From Taxawa tesnikishii (nom. ined.) (taxonomy: Eukaryota > Ascomycota > Dothideomycetes > Dothideales), in NCBI GenBank assembly GCA_030247885.1, contig JAPDRO010000010.1, positions 372,001 to 436,000 of the forward strand: a stretch of 64,000 bases of DNA, given 5' to 3'. The position numbers and the translations under genes were made by a program. Within the stretch, counting starts at the first letter, position 1; the number at the start of each line of letters is the position of its first letter. Below, in pieces: positions 30,910 through 41,204 of this stretch. The notes under the pieces are model-generated. The model searched no databases. It was not told where the DNA came from and saw nothing but the letters and a program-made list of their open reading frames with translations.

Positions 30910-32344
30910 ACGTAAACCGCGGGGTAGTCGACCAGGTGGGGGTAGTCAACCACTCAAACGCGACTCTTCTACCCTCTAACGTTGCTATTACCCACAATGA
31001 ATGCTTCTATACCAGATTAACCAGTTTATACTGAAGCTGGTATCCAGAATGCAATCTGGGCTATGAGAAAGAAGGAATACACGTCTATTCGCAAGGCTAC
31101 TAGCGTAATCAACATTCCTTACCCGACTCTACGCGACCGGATGGCTGGACGAACTTCGCGCGCTATAGCGCATGAAACAGAGCAGATCCTCTCAAACGCA
31201 GAAGAGAAGACATTAGTCGGATGGATCACACGTCTTACACGTACCGGTTTCCCTGCTTCGCCTGCGTTAGTCGTGCAAATGGCTGAGGAAATCCGACGCG
31301 GACGCGTGCAGCTATCAAAGACTCCACCACCATCTCTTCGACCAATGGGCGAGAAGTGGCTTGATCACTTCAAGACTCGCCATCCTGAGATCACAGGCAT
31401 CTGGACTCGTCAGATAGAGAGCGCGCGCTTCTATGCGACAAGTCACGAGGCCGTAAAGAGGTGGTTTGACGCAGTGACGGAGCTGTTGGTGGAACACAAC
31501 TATCCTCCGGAGCGCGTCTACAACATGGACGAGTCTGGCTTTGCTGTCGGAGCAAGCCAAACATCAAGAGCTCTAGTCAATATACGCGAGGCATCAAGCT
31601 GGAAGCAGATTGGCAGCCGAGGGGAGTGGATAACGGTGATCGAGTGTGTGAGTGCTGCCGGGACTGCCGTGCCTCCCTTGATCATCTTCAAGGCCAAACA
31701 CACCAACACCGCCTGGGTACCTGCACACACGTCTCCAGACTGGAGGTTCTCGACCAGCAGCAGCGGCTGGACATCCGGTAGCCGTGGCCACGAATGGCTA
31801 ACCACCGTTTTCGAGCCTTTGACGCGGCCAGAAGACCCTACGACGCGGAGACTGCTAATCATGGATGGCCATAGCAGTCACATAACGGCAAATGTGATTG
31901 CCTTCTGATGGAGAACGCGATTGACTTGCTTATCCAACCACCGCATTGTTCGCATATACTTCAGCCGCTTGGTGTCGGGGTGTTTGTGCCGCTAAAGCGC
32001 GCGCTGGCTTCGGAGACCGACGCCGCTTTGCGACTTGACTCCGGTCGCATATCGCGCGTGGAATGGACGGAGATGTACATATGCGCGAGAGCTAATGCCC
32101 TTACTACTCGCAACATCATCGGTGGATGGCGGGGTGCAGGTCTAATGCCGCTAAGCCCTATCACGGTGCTCGACAAGCTGCCTACGAAGCCGACTACGGC
32201 GGACTCACAACCTCATACACCTCCACAACAACCTGATCTAGACCTCTCACTGCTACATAGCTCTCCGCCAGACCGCACCGAGCTACGCGAAGCAAACGCG
32301 CTGTTTAATTCTACGATTAGAGCGATCCAAGAGGCTCCATCCCC
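30910..32344 (+). mobile_element. Family-A transposon F, right end missing; transposase dead
   Basis: The left terminal repeat starts at 30910 (ACGTAAACCGCGGGG) after TA at 30908-30909. The transposase start at 30997 meets a TAA at codon 8 (31018-31020). The next stretch is open through both HTH domains and MDESGF to about 31905, where one base is lost (CTTCTGATGGAG for TTC TGC ATG GAG). In the second frame the third catalytic Asp is replaced by Gly (LQPLGVGVF). Homology ends at about 32344, so the C-terminus and right terminal repeat are gone. It lies 12 bases from element K. Confidence 0.85.
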
Positions 32345-33199
32345 TAGAATCATGTAGGGTTACGACAATAGTGGCAACCGCGAGCGAAGTCTAAGTGATG
32401 GGAAAGGGAGGAAAGTAAGTTGACGACAAAACTGAATGAAGCGGTCAGGGTACGGTCTGTTTGTTCAAAAGAATGATGGGCCCTGTTCTTAGCAAAGTGG
32501 ATGTTAGATGGAGGGGGTTAGGACGAGATCCGGGATCCGGGATGCGGGGATTCAGGGTAGGGTTAGACGGAGTTAAAGAAGGGCAGGGCGCAAGGGGACA
32601 GGAAGGCATAGGAGTCGCAGCGAGAGCGGCGATGATGTGAAGAGGGTGCGAGAGAGACAAGCGACGAGGGTGGTGGGAGGGCAGAGGGGTAGGTACGGCG
32701 GGGGTGGGTAGCTGTAGAGCAACGCCTCTGTGACTCTCACTACTATGAAGCCGCCGGAATGCGACGCATTCCAAGAATTTCCCCGCACGTCTGAGATTCC
32801 TGCAACTGGAACACGCCCTCCGCTGGAACGCGTCCCTCCCTTTAGGGTTCGCCCCGCTTCTGGCCTCCAAGTCCGGCCCCGCGTTCGCGAGCGAGTCGAA
32901 CGCGGGCGAATCAGAAACGCGAGAACGACACGTACGAGAGCTGCCGAGGATAGACATGTATGCGTGCATGTTCGCCGTTGGAACATTTGTGGTCTGCGAT
33001 CAGCGCGTTTCCCGAGCATTGTCCATCTAGGCTTATACAATGGAAGCACACCAGTGTTTCTCCTATCTGCCTGAGCATCGAATCCTCGTATGCTGACATT
33101 GCCGCATTGGAGTGTGGCGAAACGAGGCTCTCGCTAATCTCGCTCGAGGCAAAAGTCACTGACTCAGTCGCTATGAATCACCGATGGCCGAATGCGCTT
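32345..33199. other. Strand-asymmetric (purine-rich) region without a recognised gene
   Basis: From about 32390 to 32720 the plus strand is strongly G/A-rich (for example gtgatgggaaagggaggaaag and ggagggcagaggggtagg). Long frames on the minus strand here (32445-32969, Pro/Ser-rich) follow from this composition and have no family features. C/T-rich tracts are common in fungal promoters, but no gene start is seen nearby. Confidence 0.35.
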
Positions 33200-33510
33200 C
33201 ATAAATCATGTGCAGCTTCGTACGGAGAAGCTAGCCGGCAATAACAATACTGCGGATCATGCAACAGCTATGATGGCCCACCCTGTACACCTTTATCGTA
33301 GGCTGCTTTGAGCTAGCGCTTGGAGTATAACACATGGGAAACCGGAACCCAAATCTCGTCTCACGCTGTTGCGACACACCTCGTTTAGTAAAGGTTTGCC
33401 GCTAAAAAGCGGGACTCAGGAAACGATCTACATGTAGAGACAGATCGGAGCGGGAAGAACTACCACTGCCGTTCGGTCCGCCTTGCACAAGCCATTAGTT
33501 GATATCCTAG
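33200..33510 (+). repeat. Dispersed repeat R1, left arm of unit I (partial)
   Basis: Matches the inner half of 17760-18540: gtgcagcttcgtacgg, gttgcgacacacctcg, aaaaagcgggactcagg, agagacagatcggag. The outer half is much weaker or missing. It lies to the left of the PD-(D/E)XK gene I in the same orientation as the left arm of unit H. Confidence 0.6.
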
Positions 33511-33877
33511 TACTGTAGTGTGTGACAATATACGGATCCACATTAATGAACATTTCAGGAGTCTTCCATCTTCCTGGAGTTGTAGTGTTCCTCTAACCAG
33601 CGCGACTCTCTACGGAGTTCAGTGAAAGATCGTTCGTGCTCGACGAGTCTATGCTCACTCCCGCTTCACATGATCGCATGTTACATGTGGCACAAGGGTG
33701 ACCATATCCTGCCTTACCATGTATTCATACAAAAGCTTTCTACGCCTCTGCTGTGGATTTGTTTAGCGCTTTCATCGCTTCTTGCTTGTTTTTACATCTT
33801 CGGATGCTGTAGTTGTGTCGTCGATATGCGCCACCCGTTCTTGCTGTCCGCTTCCACACACGGCAATGTTGGCGACT

Positions 33878-35538
33878 CTACGGCTGGCCCTGCGCCGGAC
33901 CACTGACCGCCGGCGGAAGCGGCTGTGGTAGCGCATACTGTTCGAACCAGGCACGATACTCTTGCTGCGACCACTGGATGAGTCGCCCGAGCAAGCGAAG
34001 TATCTGGCATACGCCAAGCCTCGAATTACTCTGTGCCACCTCGCCATACGTGTAGACTGTCTGCGATGCCTTAGTGAATACATGGTCAGATCGGGTTGCT
34101 GACGTTACATACCACTCTGCCGAATGGATCCTGCATTGCGGCCGAGAATTGCCAGGAAGCGCCTTGGACGAGAACAAGGGGGAGGACGGGCATTTGAGTC
34201 GTCGTGTTGCGAGCATGGGACAGCAACTGGCTCAACTGCCTGAAATGCGCTAGTGCCCAGGTCGAGAGCTGGGCCAGCCCAGACTCGTGACCCTCCCCGG
34301 CCACTTTAGTCTCCACGCTCACAGCAATCGGCGTGCGCGCAGTTGGCACGTAATCTGTATGGTTGTACGTTTTGACCTTGGCCGCAGCCGCTGATTGCAG
34401 GTGCTTGAACGCTGTTTTCATGAGATCAGACGGCCGGAGCGAGAATGCGAAGTCGACCTTGCGTGGCGCAATGGAATCGCCCAGATCGTTAGGAGGGAGG
34501 AGGCCAGGAATAATGCGTGCCCCAGTACTGTTGTCACTCAGTAAAAATCCTCCAGTTCTCGAGTTTGCAAACTCACATGCTGGAGAAGCGTACTTGCGAG
34601 CTTAGGCCGGATAAGCGTAAGGCGTGGTTGCCCAGTCGGAAATGTACCCCTGAGTTCCAAGCAGCTTCACTCTCGGACAAATCTTCGTATTCGAGAGAGG
34701 TCTGCACCAGCTCATCGAGTTCCTCCGGGTCGAGAGATCTGGCCTCCAGTGCCAACATCCCCAAGTGCCATTCGTGATCCTCTTCAACCAAGTCCTAAGC
34801 AAGTCAGCAAGCGTCCGGCATTGCCTGCCTCTCACACTCATGGTGTGTTTCCAAGCTGTCATGTTTCTCATGGCGCTCACATGCCTTTAGCTGCAGAGGT
34901 ACAGTGTCGAACGCTTGGGCGTAGCGATTGATGTCCTCCACCAACGTCTTCAACTCTTGTGGTAATCCAGCCAGGCCGCGCTTTCCCTTCTGTATGGGCA
35001 CATAGTCGATCGGCAACACGGCTCTCTTCGTTGGGCTTGACGATCTTGACTGAGCGCTTTGATTGGACTGCCGACCGCTAACGTCCGAGTCTGCATCGGA
35101 TCGGCTTCGCTTGGTTGATGGAGAAAACGGATGAGTGTGAGACCTGTCCAGGACAAACTGTGTGCGCGATGGGCGTGGGGTGTTCTCTTCTCCAGCTGAA
35201 CTACCTATCATGCATGATCAGCATCGGTCTTTCCGGGACGACAGTCACGACGGGATACGGCTGCAGAGGTCGTATGATGAACACCATAACTGCCGCTCAC
35301 CTGTATTCTGCATCGCTTCTTGCCAGTGATGTTCCCTCTCCTCGATCGGACACCCACCTGGCCACCTGGTGACAGGACTCCCAACACCGGCGAGCGGCGA
35401 TTGGCACCGCTTTCGCTTTCGAGTCTTCGTTGGCGTCCCTTTGCAGGTCGCTCGGAGGTGGCTCTGCGGCCAACTGTGTGAGCGAACAGGTTCGTCAATA
35501 CTGAACAACCAGTCGGTAATCGTTCTAGATTGGGCCAT
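33878..35538 (-). CDS. PD-(D/E)XK nuclease-like protein, copy I
   Basis: Five exons on the minus strand: 35538-35301, 35204-34885, 34794-34577, 34527-34113, 34060-33878; all phases agree and give 457 residues. The start is MAQSRTITDWLFS. A Ser/Arg-rich region (SRSSSPTKRAVLPID) is followed by LSESEAAWNSGVHFRL, the catalytic Asp in PRKVDFAFSLRP, E-x-K in IAVSVETK, LPLVLVQGASWQF and LGRLIQWSQQEYRAWF. It is a clear but distant paralogue of H. Intron 2 would use a GC donor (AAG/GCATGT) with a normal AG; at the matching place H has a GT donor, so this is either a real GC-AG intron or the one lesion in the gene. It is enclosed by R1 arms. Confidence 0.75.
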
Positions 35539-35679
35539 TAACTATGGATGTTGATGACTGTTGCCTGCATTGGATGGCGAAGATTGCGGTACGCTTGGTC
35601 GCAGTAAACAAACGCGGACCGCCAAGCCATGTGCCGCTTTGCGGGGTCGGCAGGTACTGTGCGCCTTTCCCCACATCTT

Positions 35680-35960
35680 GGCCACGGAAGCCTACTGCAC
35701 GCGTCCACGCCGCCGCGGCCATTAATGTCTTCAGGAACCTCATCTCTTGAGGATAGCCGAGTGCAGAGATGGTGGTTCGAAGCCGCGACTCGCCGTTGCG
35801 GGCTGTTGAAGCCGTGCTGTGGTGCGAGGAAGCTTGCTTCGGCTATGCATCAACCGCGGCGATGACCACGGAGCCTACTGTCTTCGCTTGGGCTATGTGT
35901 CCGTCCGACTAGGAAGGCTTTACAAGAGACACTGGGATACGAGAGCCGTTCGAGTTGCGC
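35680..35960 (-). repeat. Dispersed repeat R3, conserved 5' flank, copy in unit I
   Basis: Matches 20750-21010, in the same position and orientation relative to the PD-(D/E)XK gene. Landmarks are gcctactgcacgcgtcca, gttgcgggctgttgaagccg, ggcgatgaccacggagcc. Confidence 0.65.
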
Positions 35961-36249
35961 CTACCTGGCCCGCAGCTAGACCCGAAGCGAGACCTATCTG
36001 GTCAGCGGATGTGGTGCGTCCTAGGCGTACGACAGGATGATCTTAGGCTTACATCAACTCTTAGATCGCGGCGAAGGCGGAGAGGGCATGGATGAGCCTC
36101 TTCCCTAAGAACTTGTCAAGGCTGACGCGCTGCAGATCCTCTACGCGGAACTTGTTAAGGCCTCGAGACCCCCAACTGGAAAGAACTTGTTAAGGTCCTG
36201 CATGGAGGACTTGTTAAGGCCACTTGGAAACAGCTCACCCGACATGTGA

Positions 36250-36700
36250 CACAAAGAAAAGGACTTGATAGGCATGGAGCGCGCAACCTCTCGTGTCCGG
36301 GCGGCTTGAAGAGTTGGAAACCCAGGCTAGCTACGTGTAGCGGAAACACAGGCCAGCTTTACCAGCCCCTAACGTCCCTTTTAAGCGAGCGTCTGAGTGA
36401 CTTAATGGGGGTCCTGATAGGAGTGGTTCTCGCAACCTATGACGAGAAGACAGGCCAGCGGTAGGGGAGGCTTCGAGGAAACACAGGCCAGCCGTATAGA
36501 GGCTCAGCTTGATGGCAACACAGGACAGCTTAAGACAAGAGGGGACACAAGCTCGGTTCGTAGGAAGGTTTGGAGCAGGTTGCCCGGGGTGGGATCTGCG
36601 TGTTCTTGGTCCCTCCGGCAAGACATGGTCGGTCTGTCGTGAGGAGACTCATACAAGCAACGCGAAGCAAGTGTCAAGTGCGGGTAAGGAGTGACAGTTA
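36250..36700 (+). repeat. Dispersed repeat R2, copy in unit I
   Basis: Matches 18590-18850 read on the other strand (aggcatggagcgcgcaac, gcaggttgcccggggtgg, ggtcggtctgtcgtgag). Inside this copy the GAAACACAGGCCAGC segment occurs three to four times with varied spacers (near 36339, 36445, 36479 and 36513), a degenerate internal repeat. It lies just inside the right R1 arm. Confidence 0.6.
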
Positions 36701-36789
36701 ATACATGATATCCGTGTTAATTGCAGTAGAGATAGCATTTTCCCTCTCTTCGGTCTAGCGTGAGACTGCACTCTAGCTCAATCTTTACG

Positions 36790-37430
36790 ACTACAGATGG
36801 CAATGCGACTGATCCAGGAAACAGGAAATGGGAAGTGGGCCCGGAGAACTTTCCTCCCAGTCCGACGTTGAATCATCTTATCCTGGATCCCATAATACGA
36901 CTGTGACCTTCAGCGTGATCAGAGCTGGCATTATATGTATGTAGTACCCATGTAGCACAGTGTAGCAATGTAGCAACACGAGATTGACACGCCATATTCG
37001 CGCCCGAACAGGTAACCCGGCGGATCTACCCGCGCCGATGTCCCTATCGGGGTAGATCTATTACGCGTTAGTTTCGTGTGCTACATCATGCAATGCCAGC
37101 TCTGAGAGTAATGGCAGATTGACCGTAGGTGTACTGCTCCCCACGCCGATCTGCCCCCGCATGCGGACCGTTTCCTGAAACCCGCCTTTTGACGGTCTTA
37201 ACCGCCTCAAACGAGTGTGTCGTAACAGCGTGAAAGACGAGATCTGATCTTCGGTTTCCCGTGTGTCATCCCCTAAGCACCGGCCCAAAATAGCCCACGA
37301 CGCCGCCACAGCTGCTGCATGCTCCGCGATAGTCTTGCTGCTTAGGGCTTGCACCCCGCACGAAGCTGCAAGTAACGATGGAACCTGGATTCCCGGATCT
37401 TGACGTTCGGCCACCGTAACCACGTATCCG
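36790..37430 (-). repeat. Dispersed repeat R1, right (inverted) arm of unit I
   Basis: Collinear with 21040-21480 on the same strand and inverted relative to 17760-18540 and 33200-33510. It is interrupted by a 185-base insert at 36920-37104. Landmarks are gatccaggaaacaggaaatg, cttcctcccagtccgac? (as ctttcctcccagtccgac), ccgatctgcccccgcatg, and gtgtgtcgtaacagcgtg. Confidence 0.62.
36920..37104. mobile_element. Short MITE-like insert with hAT-like signature
   Basis: A 185-base insert in the R1 arm has perfect 13-base inverted ends (CAGAGCTGGCATT...AATGCCAGCTCTG). The 8 bases on each side are AGCGTGAT and AGAGTAAT, six of eight matching, as a decayed 8-base target duplication would. The related R1 copy near 21150 reads straight through as cgaagcgatggcag, which looks like the empty site. 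The 8-base duplication and CAG-type ends suggest a hAT-derived MITE. Confidence 0.65.
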
Positions 37431-37899
37431 GTTTCTCGTCCACGACACCGTAGCGTACTGTCGTCAAGCTACTTATGTCTTACGCTTACTGCCATTTCCT
37501 GAACGACCATACTATGTGTTCCGCCGTAGAATACACTTTGTGGTCAGATATCTAAAGCTTCATCTGTGAACGCCGCCTGTTGGACAGTCGGAGACTGGAC
37601 TAGGCGTTAACAACTCTCTTCAAGGCTTGCGCAAGGCGTCCGCCCAGATCTGAGTGTCTACCTGTTGCGAGCCCTACGATCTCCGCGCAAGTCACAGCGC
37701 TTCGCGTCGCACCCTATCGCATTAATGCTTAACATGTGTAGCGGCATAAACAAATGCCGCCCAATTTGCACACTCTGCAAAGGATGCAGCGCAGCTACTG
37801 AAGTGAGATCTTACTATCTCAAAGCCGAGTTGCAACCTAGGGAACGTTAGAACCGACGCGATCTAGAGCATCGGCACCTACTCCCTGTGACATCTAGAA

Positions 37900-39155
37900 T
37901 TGTTAAGAGTGTCGCAACGGATGGCAGGGGCAAGCAGTATCCAAGCACGCATGCGATGTGCAACGTTGCTTGTGTGCGAGGTCATACAATCTGTCTGACT
38001 TGCTACTTCGCTTACAGATCAACCGTTGGTTACTTGAGATGCGAGCCTTCCCTGTAACCCTGCCCGTAGTCGAGTCACTTGCAGACTGCTTGTCGATCCA
38101 GTCCACCTTGACAGCATACCACTTTGGTCCTATCAACCTTTCTCCTCTGAAGTGGGTGTGGATCCACTCCGCGGCGTTCTGGCGGACAGGACCTTCACTC
38201 TCCTTAGAGACTCGAAATCGGATAGAGCCTGAAGTCCTACAGCTCTGGCTTCTCCAGGTCTTGAATAGTGTTTGAGGCCCTTGTCAGCCGTGCTTCCATT
38301 CTTCTGGCATCTTTGTCCTGCTCCGCAATCTCGCTATCTAGGTTCTTTATGCCGAGGACAAACGTAGCTCCTTACGCTTCCTACAATTCCTGTTTGCTCG
38401 TTACTGACTTCATAGCACTCCTTAGTGTGGTGTGTTCATGGTCATCGGAGGAGACGTTCTCGGGGATCCTTGCTTTAGCGAGTCCGGTTGAGAAGCGTAA
38501 GATCAAAGGGGACTCTAGACCCCTTGGAGCTTGTCCGAGAACGTTGGAGAGGAACTCCCGTCGCTGCTACCGCTGCTTATGACTGTTGACTAGTTCGGAA
38601 ACAGGACGACTGATTTTCAGACTCAAAGGACATGCCCCAGCTGGGGCTACCCTGTTGCAGGTTGGTAAGGGCTTTGATCATGTTCTCTAGTTTGCCTATC
38701 TGTTTGTTGTACTCTTCCCTTTCCACTTTATGCTCCTCCCTCTCCCGCTTGTGTTGCTCCCTCTTCGTCTCCATCATGCGCAAGGCCAGACTGAGAGGGT
38801 CCGTAATAGCTGTGTTCCTCGGTCCCTGCGTCTGACCGTCTAGTTCCGCTTCCACTTCTCTCACTGCCCTCACCTTCTGGATAAGCCTTCTGTTGCGCCC
38901 AGTGCTAGCTTACTTCGCCGCTGAAGATTTGATCTCTTCATAGAGCGCGATTGGCGCCTGGACTGTCCTTGCCTTGTGTGGGCTGTCCCTCTTGCGCTTC
39001 TCATGGCTCTGTGCCCCTCCCACCCCTTCATCCTCTGCGTCGCTTATCTGGATGTCCTCCTCTTCCTCTCTAGGTGTTGGGGACGCAGACTCGTGTAGGG
39101 TTTGCTGGCTGCGGAGCGCCGCGGAGGAGCCCCGACGTCGTGCGGTGCCCTCCAT
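37900..39155 (-). pseudogene. Decayed gene, possibly a LINE-type ORF1 (gag-like)
   Basis: From 39155 the minus strand reads MEGTARRRGSSAALRSQQ, an acidic stretch, and a basic patch. A TAA stop (38910-38912) lies in an otherwise continuing frame. A strong coiled coil follows (MMETKREQHKREREEHKVER). After further frame changes come NVSSDDHEHTTLRSAMKS, FVLGIKNLDSEIAEQDKDAR and, near 38100, FRGERLIGPKWYAVKVDWID. The order coiled coil then a GPKWYAVKVD-like block reminds me of fungal non-LTR retrotransposon first ORFs, but no zinc knuckle or reverse transcriptase is nearby. The family call is weak; decay is clear. Confidence 0.4.
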
Positions 39156-39249
39156 CGCGGGGCGACGAGCGGTCTTCTGCCAATATTGGCCAGCCTAGCT
39201 GGTGGCTAGTTTGCGGGAACACAGTTCCCTCGTCGTGACCTTTGCGCTT

Positions 39250-40425
39250 CTATGACGGCTGAACGAATGGAACAACTGTTCGTGCGGGCCCCGAAGATGG
39301 AAGTTTTCTCTTAAGTTGCGCTATCCTCCGGCTTCTTCTCGGATGAACAGTACCGCCTTGGTGCTTAAGTCTCGTCGTGAACTCTTCGTCTTGTTCCTTG
39401 GCAGGCGTCCTGGGTTGTGTCAGAACACCCGTGACGGTACTGACCTCTTCCCTTGTGCCGATATCTGCATCTGCTCGGGACTTTTGAATCTTCGATGGGA
39501 TCTCTGACCGCGGTGGCAGTTGTTCTACGGATCGCTTCCGTTTTCCTAGGGTTCGTATAATATCTGGGTAGGGGCTAACAGGTGTTGCCGGTGCGGGCAT
39601 ACTGGGGCAATCCTTCGGGACTGCTCTGGCATCCTTCCAATCACTGCGGTCAGGAGATTCTGATTCTCGGCTTGAAGATCGGCATTCAGAAGCAATTGCT
39701 GAGATCTGCTGTGCAATCCACCTCAGCAGGATACTGTGCTCTTCCAGATTTCTCCTTGCAGTGCCTTTTCTACCCCGCCAGTATGCGATTCCTGCTCTTT
39801 TGATCCACTCTATCGACTCTGCTGACTGCCCTGCATCTATGGCTGCTTGTAGCCTCTTCTGTGACAGTTTCAATCTTGTCTCAGCATGTTCCATATCCTT
39901 CTTGAAACGGTCGGCCCTCTGATACTGGTAGTATTGATATTCAGTCCAGTCATTTAGCTGTGTCTGTCGGGCGCGATCCTGGTGCAGCACAGTGTCGCCT
40001 TGCAGCCCTTTCTCGAGCCGATAGTCACGGACATGCTGAACATAACTGGCGAACCTCTCTGATTCCGTGCGATTCTTACGGACTCTTTCTTGATAATCTC
40101 GAAACTTCTTCCAGCAGAGCAACTGCACGTTGATGATGCTCCATCCTCTGCTGCTACTGCCGCGCCAGTATGATATTATCTCCGCATATCGTCCAGGCTT
40201 GTCTAGGATATCGAATCCTGAGTCCATCGGGTGAGATGGCCTTCCACCATCTCGTATGAGAGCATCGAATGCTTCCTTCTCCTTGCGCAGATAATCCTCT
40301 TCATGGTCTTCGGGATCTGGAGTGGTTGCAGAGATGGATCGAGATCGAGATCTAGTGCTGCCAGCAGGAGATGGAGCAACGTGTCTATCGACGAGTGGTA
40401 AGTACCGATATACTGATCTGAACAT
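39250..40425 (-). CDS. Unknown basic/coiled-coil protein of a fungal family
   Basis: Open frame of 391 codons if started at the ATG giving MFRSVYRYLPLVDRHV; five more codons are open upstream. Features include DHEEDYLRKEKEAFDALIRDGG, a Trp/Tyr/Arg-rich middle (WKKFRDYQERVRKN, DWTEYQYYQYQRAD), a helical stretch, and a basic C-terminus with HPRRSRRIAQLKRK that looks nuclear. I have seen this type of protein repeated in dothideomycete genomes, usually with an unhelpful ankyrin-type name, although no ankyrin repeats are visible. Function unknown. The clean frame supports a real gene. Confidence 0.6.
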   Translation of the reverse strand: MFRSVYRYLPLVDRHVAPSPAGSTRSRSRSISATTPDPEDHEEDYLRKEKEAFDALIRDGGRPSHPMDSGFDILDKPGRYAEIISYWRGSSSRGWSIINVQLLCWKKFRDYQERVRKNRTESERFASYVQHVRDYRLEKGLQGDTVLHQDRARQTQLNDWTEYQYYQYQRADRFKKDMEHAETRLKLSQKRLQAAIDAGQSAESIEWIKRAGIAYWRGRKGTARRNLEEHSILLRWIAQQISAIASECRSSSRESESPDRSDWKDARAVPKDCPSMPAPATPVSPYPDIIRTLGKRKRSVEQLPPRSEIPSKIQKSRADADIGTREEVSTVTGVLTQPRTPAKEQDEEFTTRLKHQGGTVHPRRSRRIAQLKRKLPSSGPARTVVPFVQPS

Positions 40426-40440
40426 ACAGTGAGGCTGCAC

Positions 40441-41204
40441 TATGTCTTACCCATACCTCAGTTTGTCACAAAGCGCAGTAGCATCCACTGGACAAGACTT
40501 GTCAATCCCACCGGCCAGGTTTCTTCAGAGTAGCTTATCAGTACAAGGCCAATACCGACGAAGTCAGAACGGGCAGGTTGAGGGCTCACCTAAACTTTTC
40601 TAGCTGCTCGGTTGTCAGATTCCAAGGATCCTCAATCTTGAAGTAACTGACGGGAATTGACAGTCAGCTGTCAAGGTCCAGGGCCGCATGGAAGCTGCGG
40701 ATTATACCTTCTGCCTCTAAGATCTTCCGCTGTCATCTCACACAGATCCCTAACAAGTATTGCCTCTATCAGCGGCATCGCGTCTGTAGCAGATCCTGTG
40801 GACCAAGCTGGGTGGGTGGCTGTGCACGACTGTGGTTGTGTGGTCGTGGTGATGATGAATGTAACTGTGAAGAGATCGTTCGCTGGATTGCAGGTAATTG
40901 CCGAAGCCAATTCACGTGAACAAAGCAGCAGTAGCCGGAAGCCTTTGTTTCCCCGCAAGCTCCGAAACTCAACAGACGCGGCCCCGTGTGACTCACATGT
41001 TCAATGATAACCAATGAATGTGATGTTCAAACCCCGCCGTCCGACACACGGCTAGTGCGTACAGGTAACACGGCATGGTTGATTCGACTGCATCCCCACC
41101 AGAAGGATCATGTTAACTTCGGCTCAGACAACACCATAGACATAGATCTGCGGTTCTTACAGCTGTGATCCCTCAGCGAGCAATTTCTTACAACCTTCGC
41201 TGTC
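40441..41204. other. Intergenic between divergent genes
   Basis: The region lies between the 5' ends of the unknown gene (minus) and the FHA-kinase gene (plus), so it should hold both promoters. No frame with recognisable features and no repeat of this window was found. Confidence 0.45.

Noticed and set aside
32445-33049. Two long Pro/Ser/Arg-rich frames on the minus strand
   Set aside because: They follow from the purine/pyrimidine bias of this region; no domain, no splice structure and no support from another copy.
36250-36700. CRISPR-like array from the repeated GAAACACAGGCCAGC phrases
   Set aside because: Repeats are degenerate, spacing is irregular, the context is fungal, and no cas genes exist.
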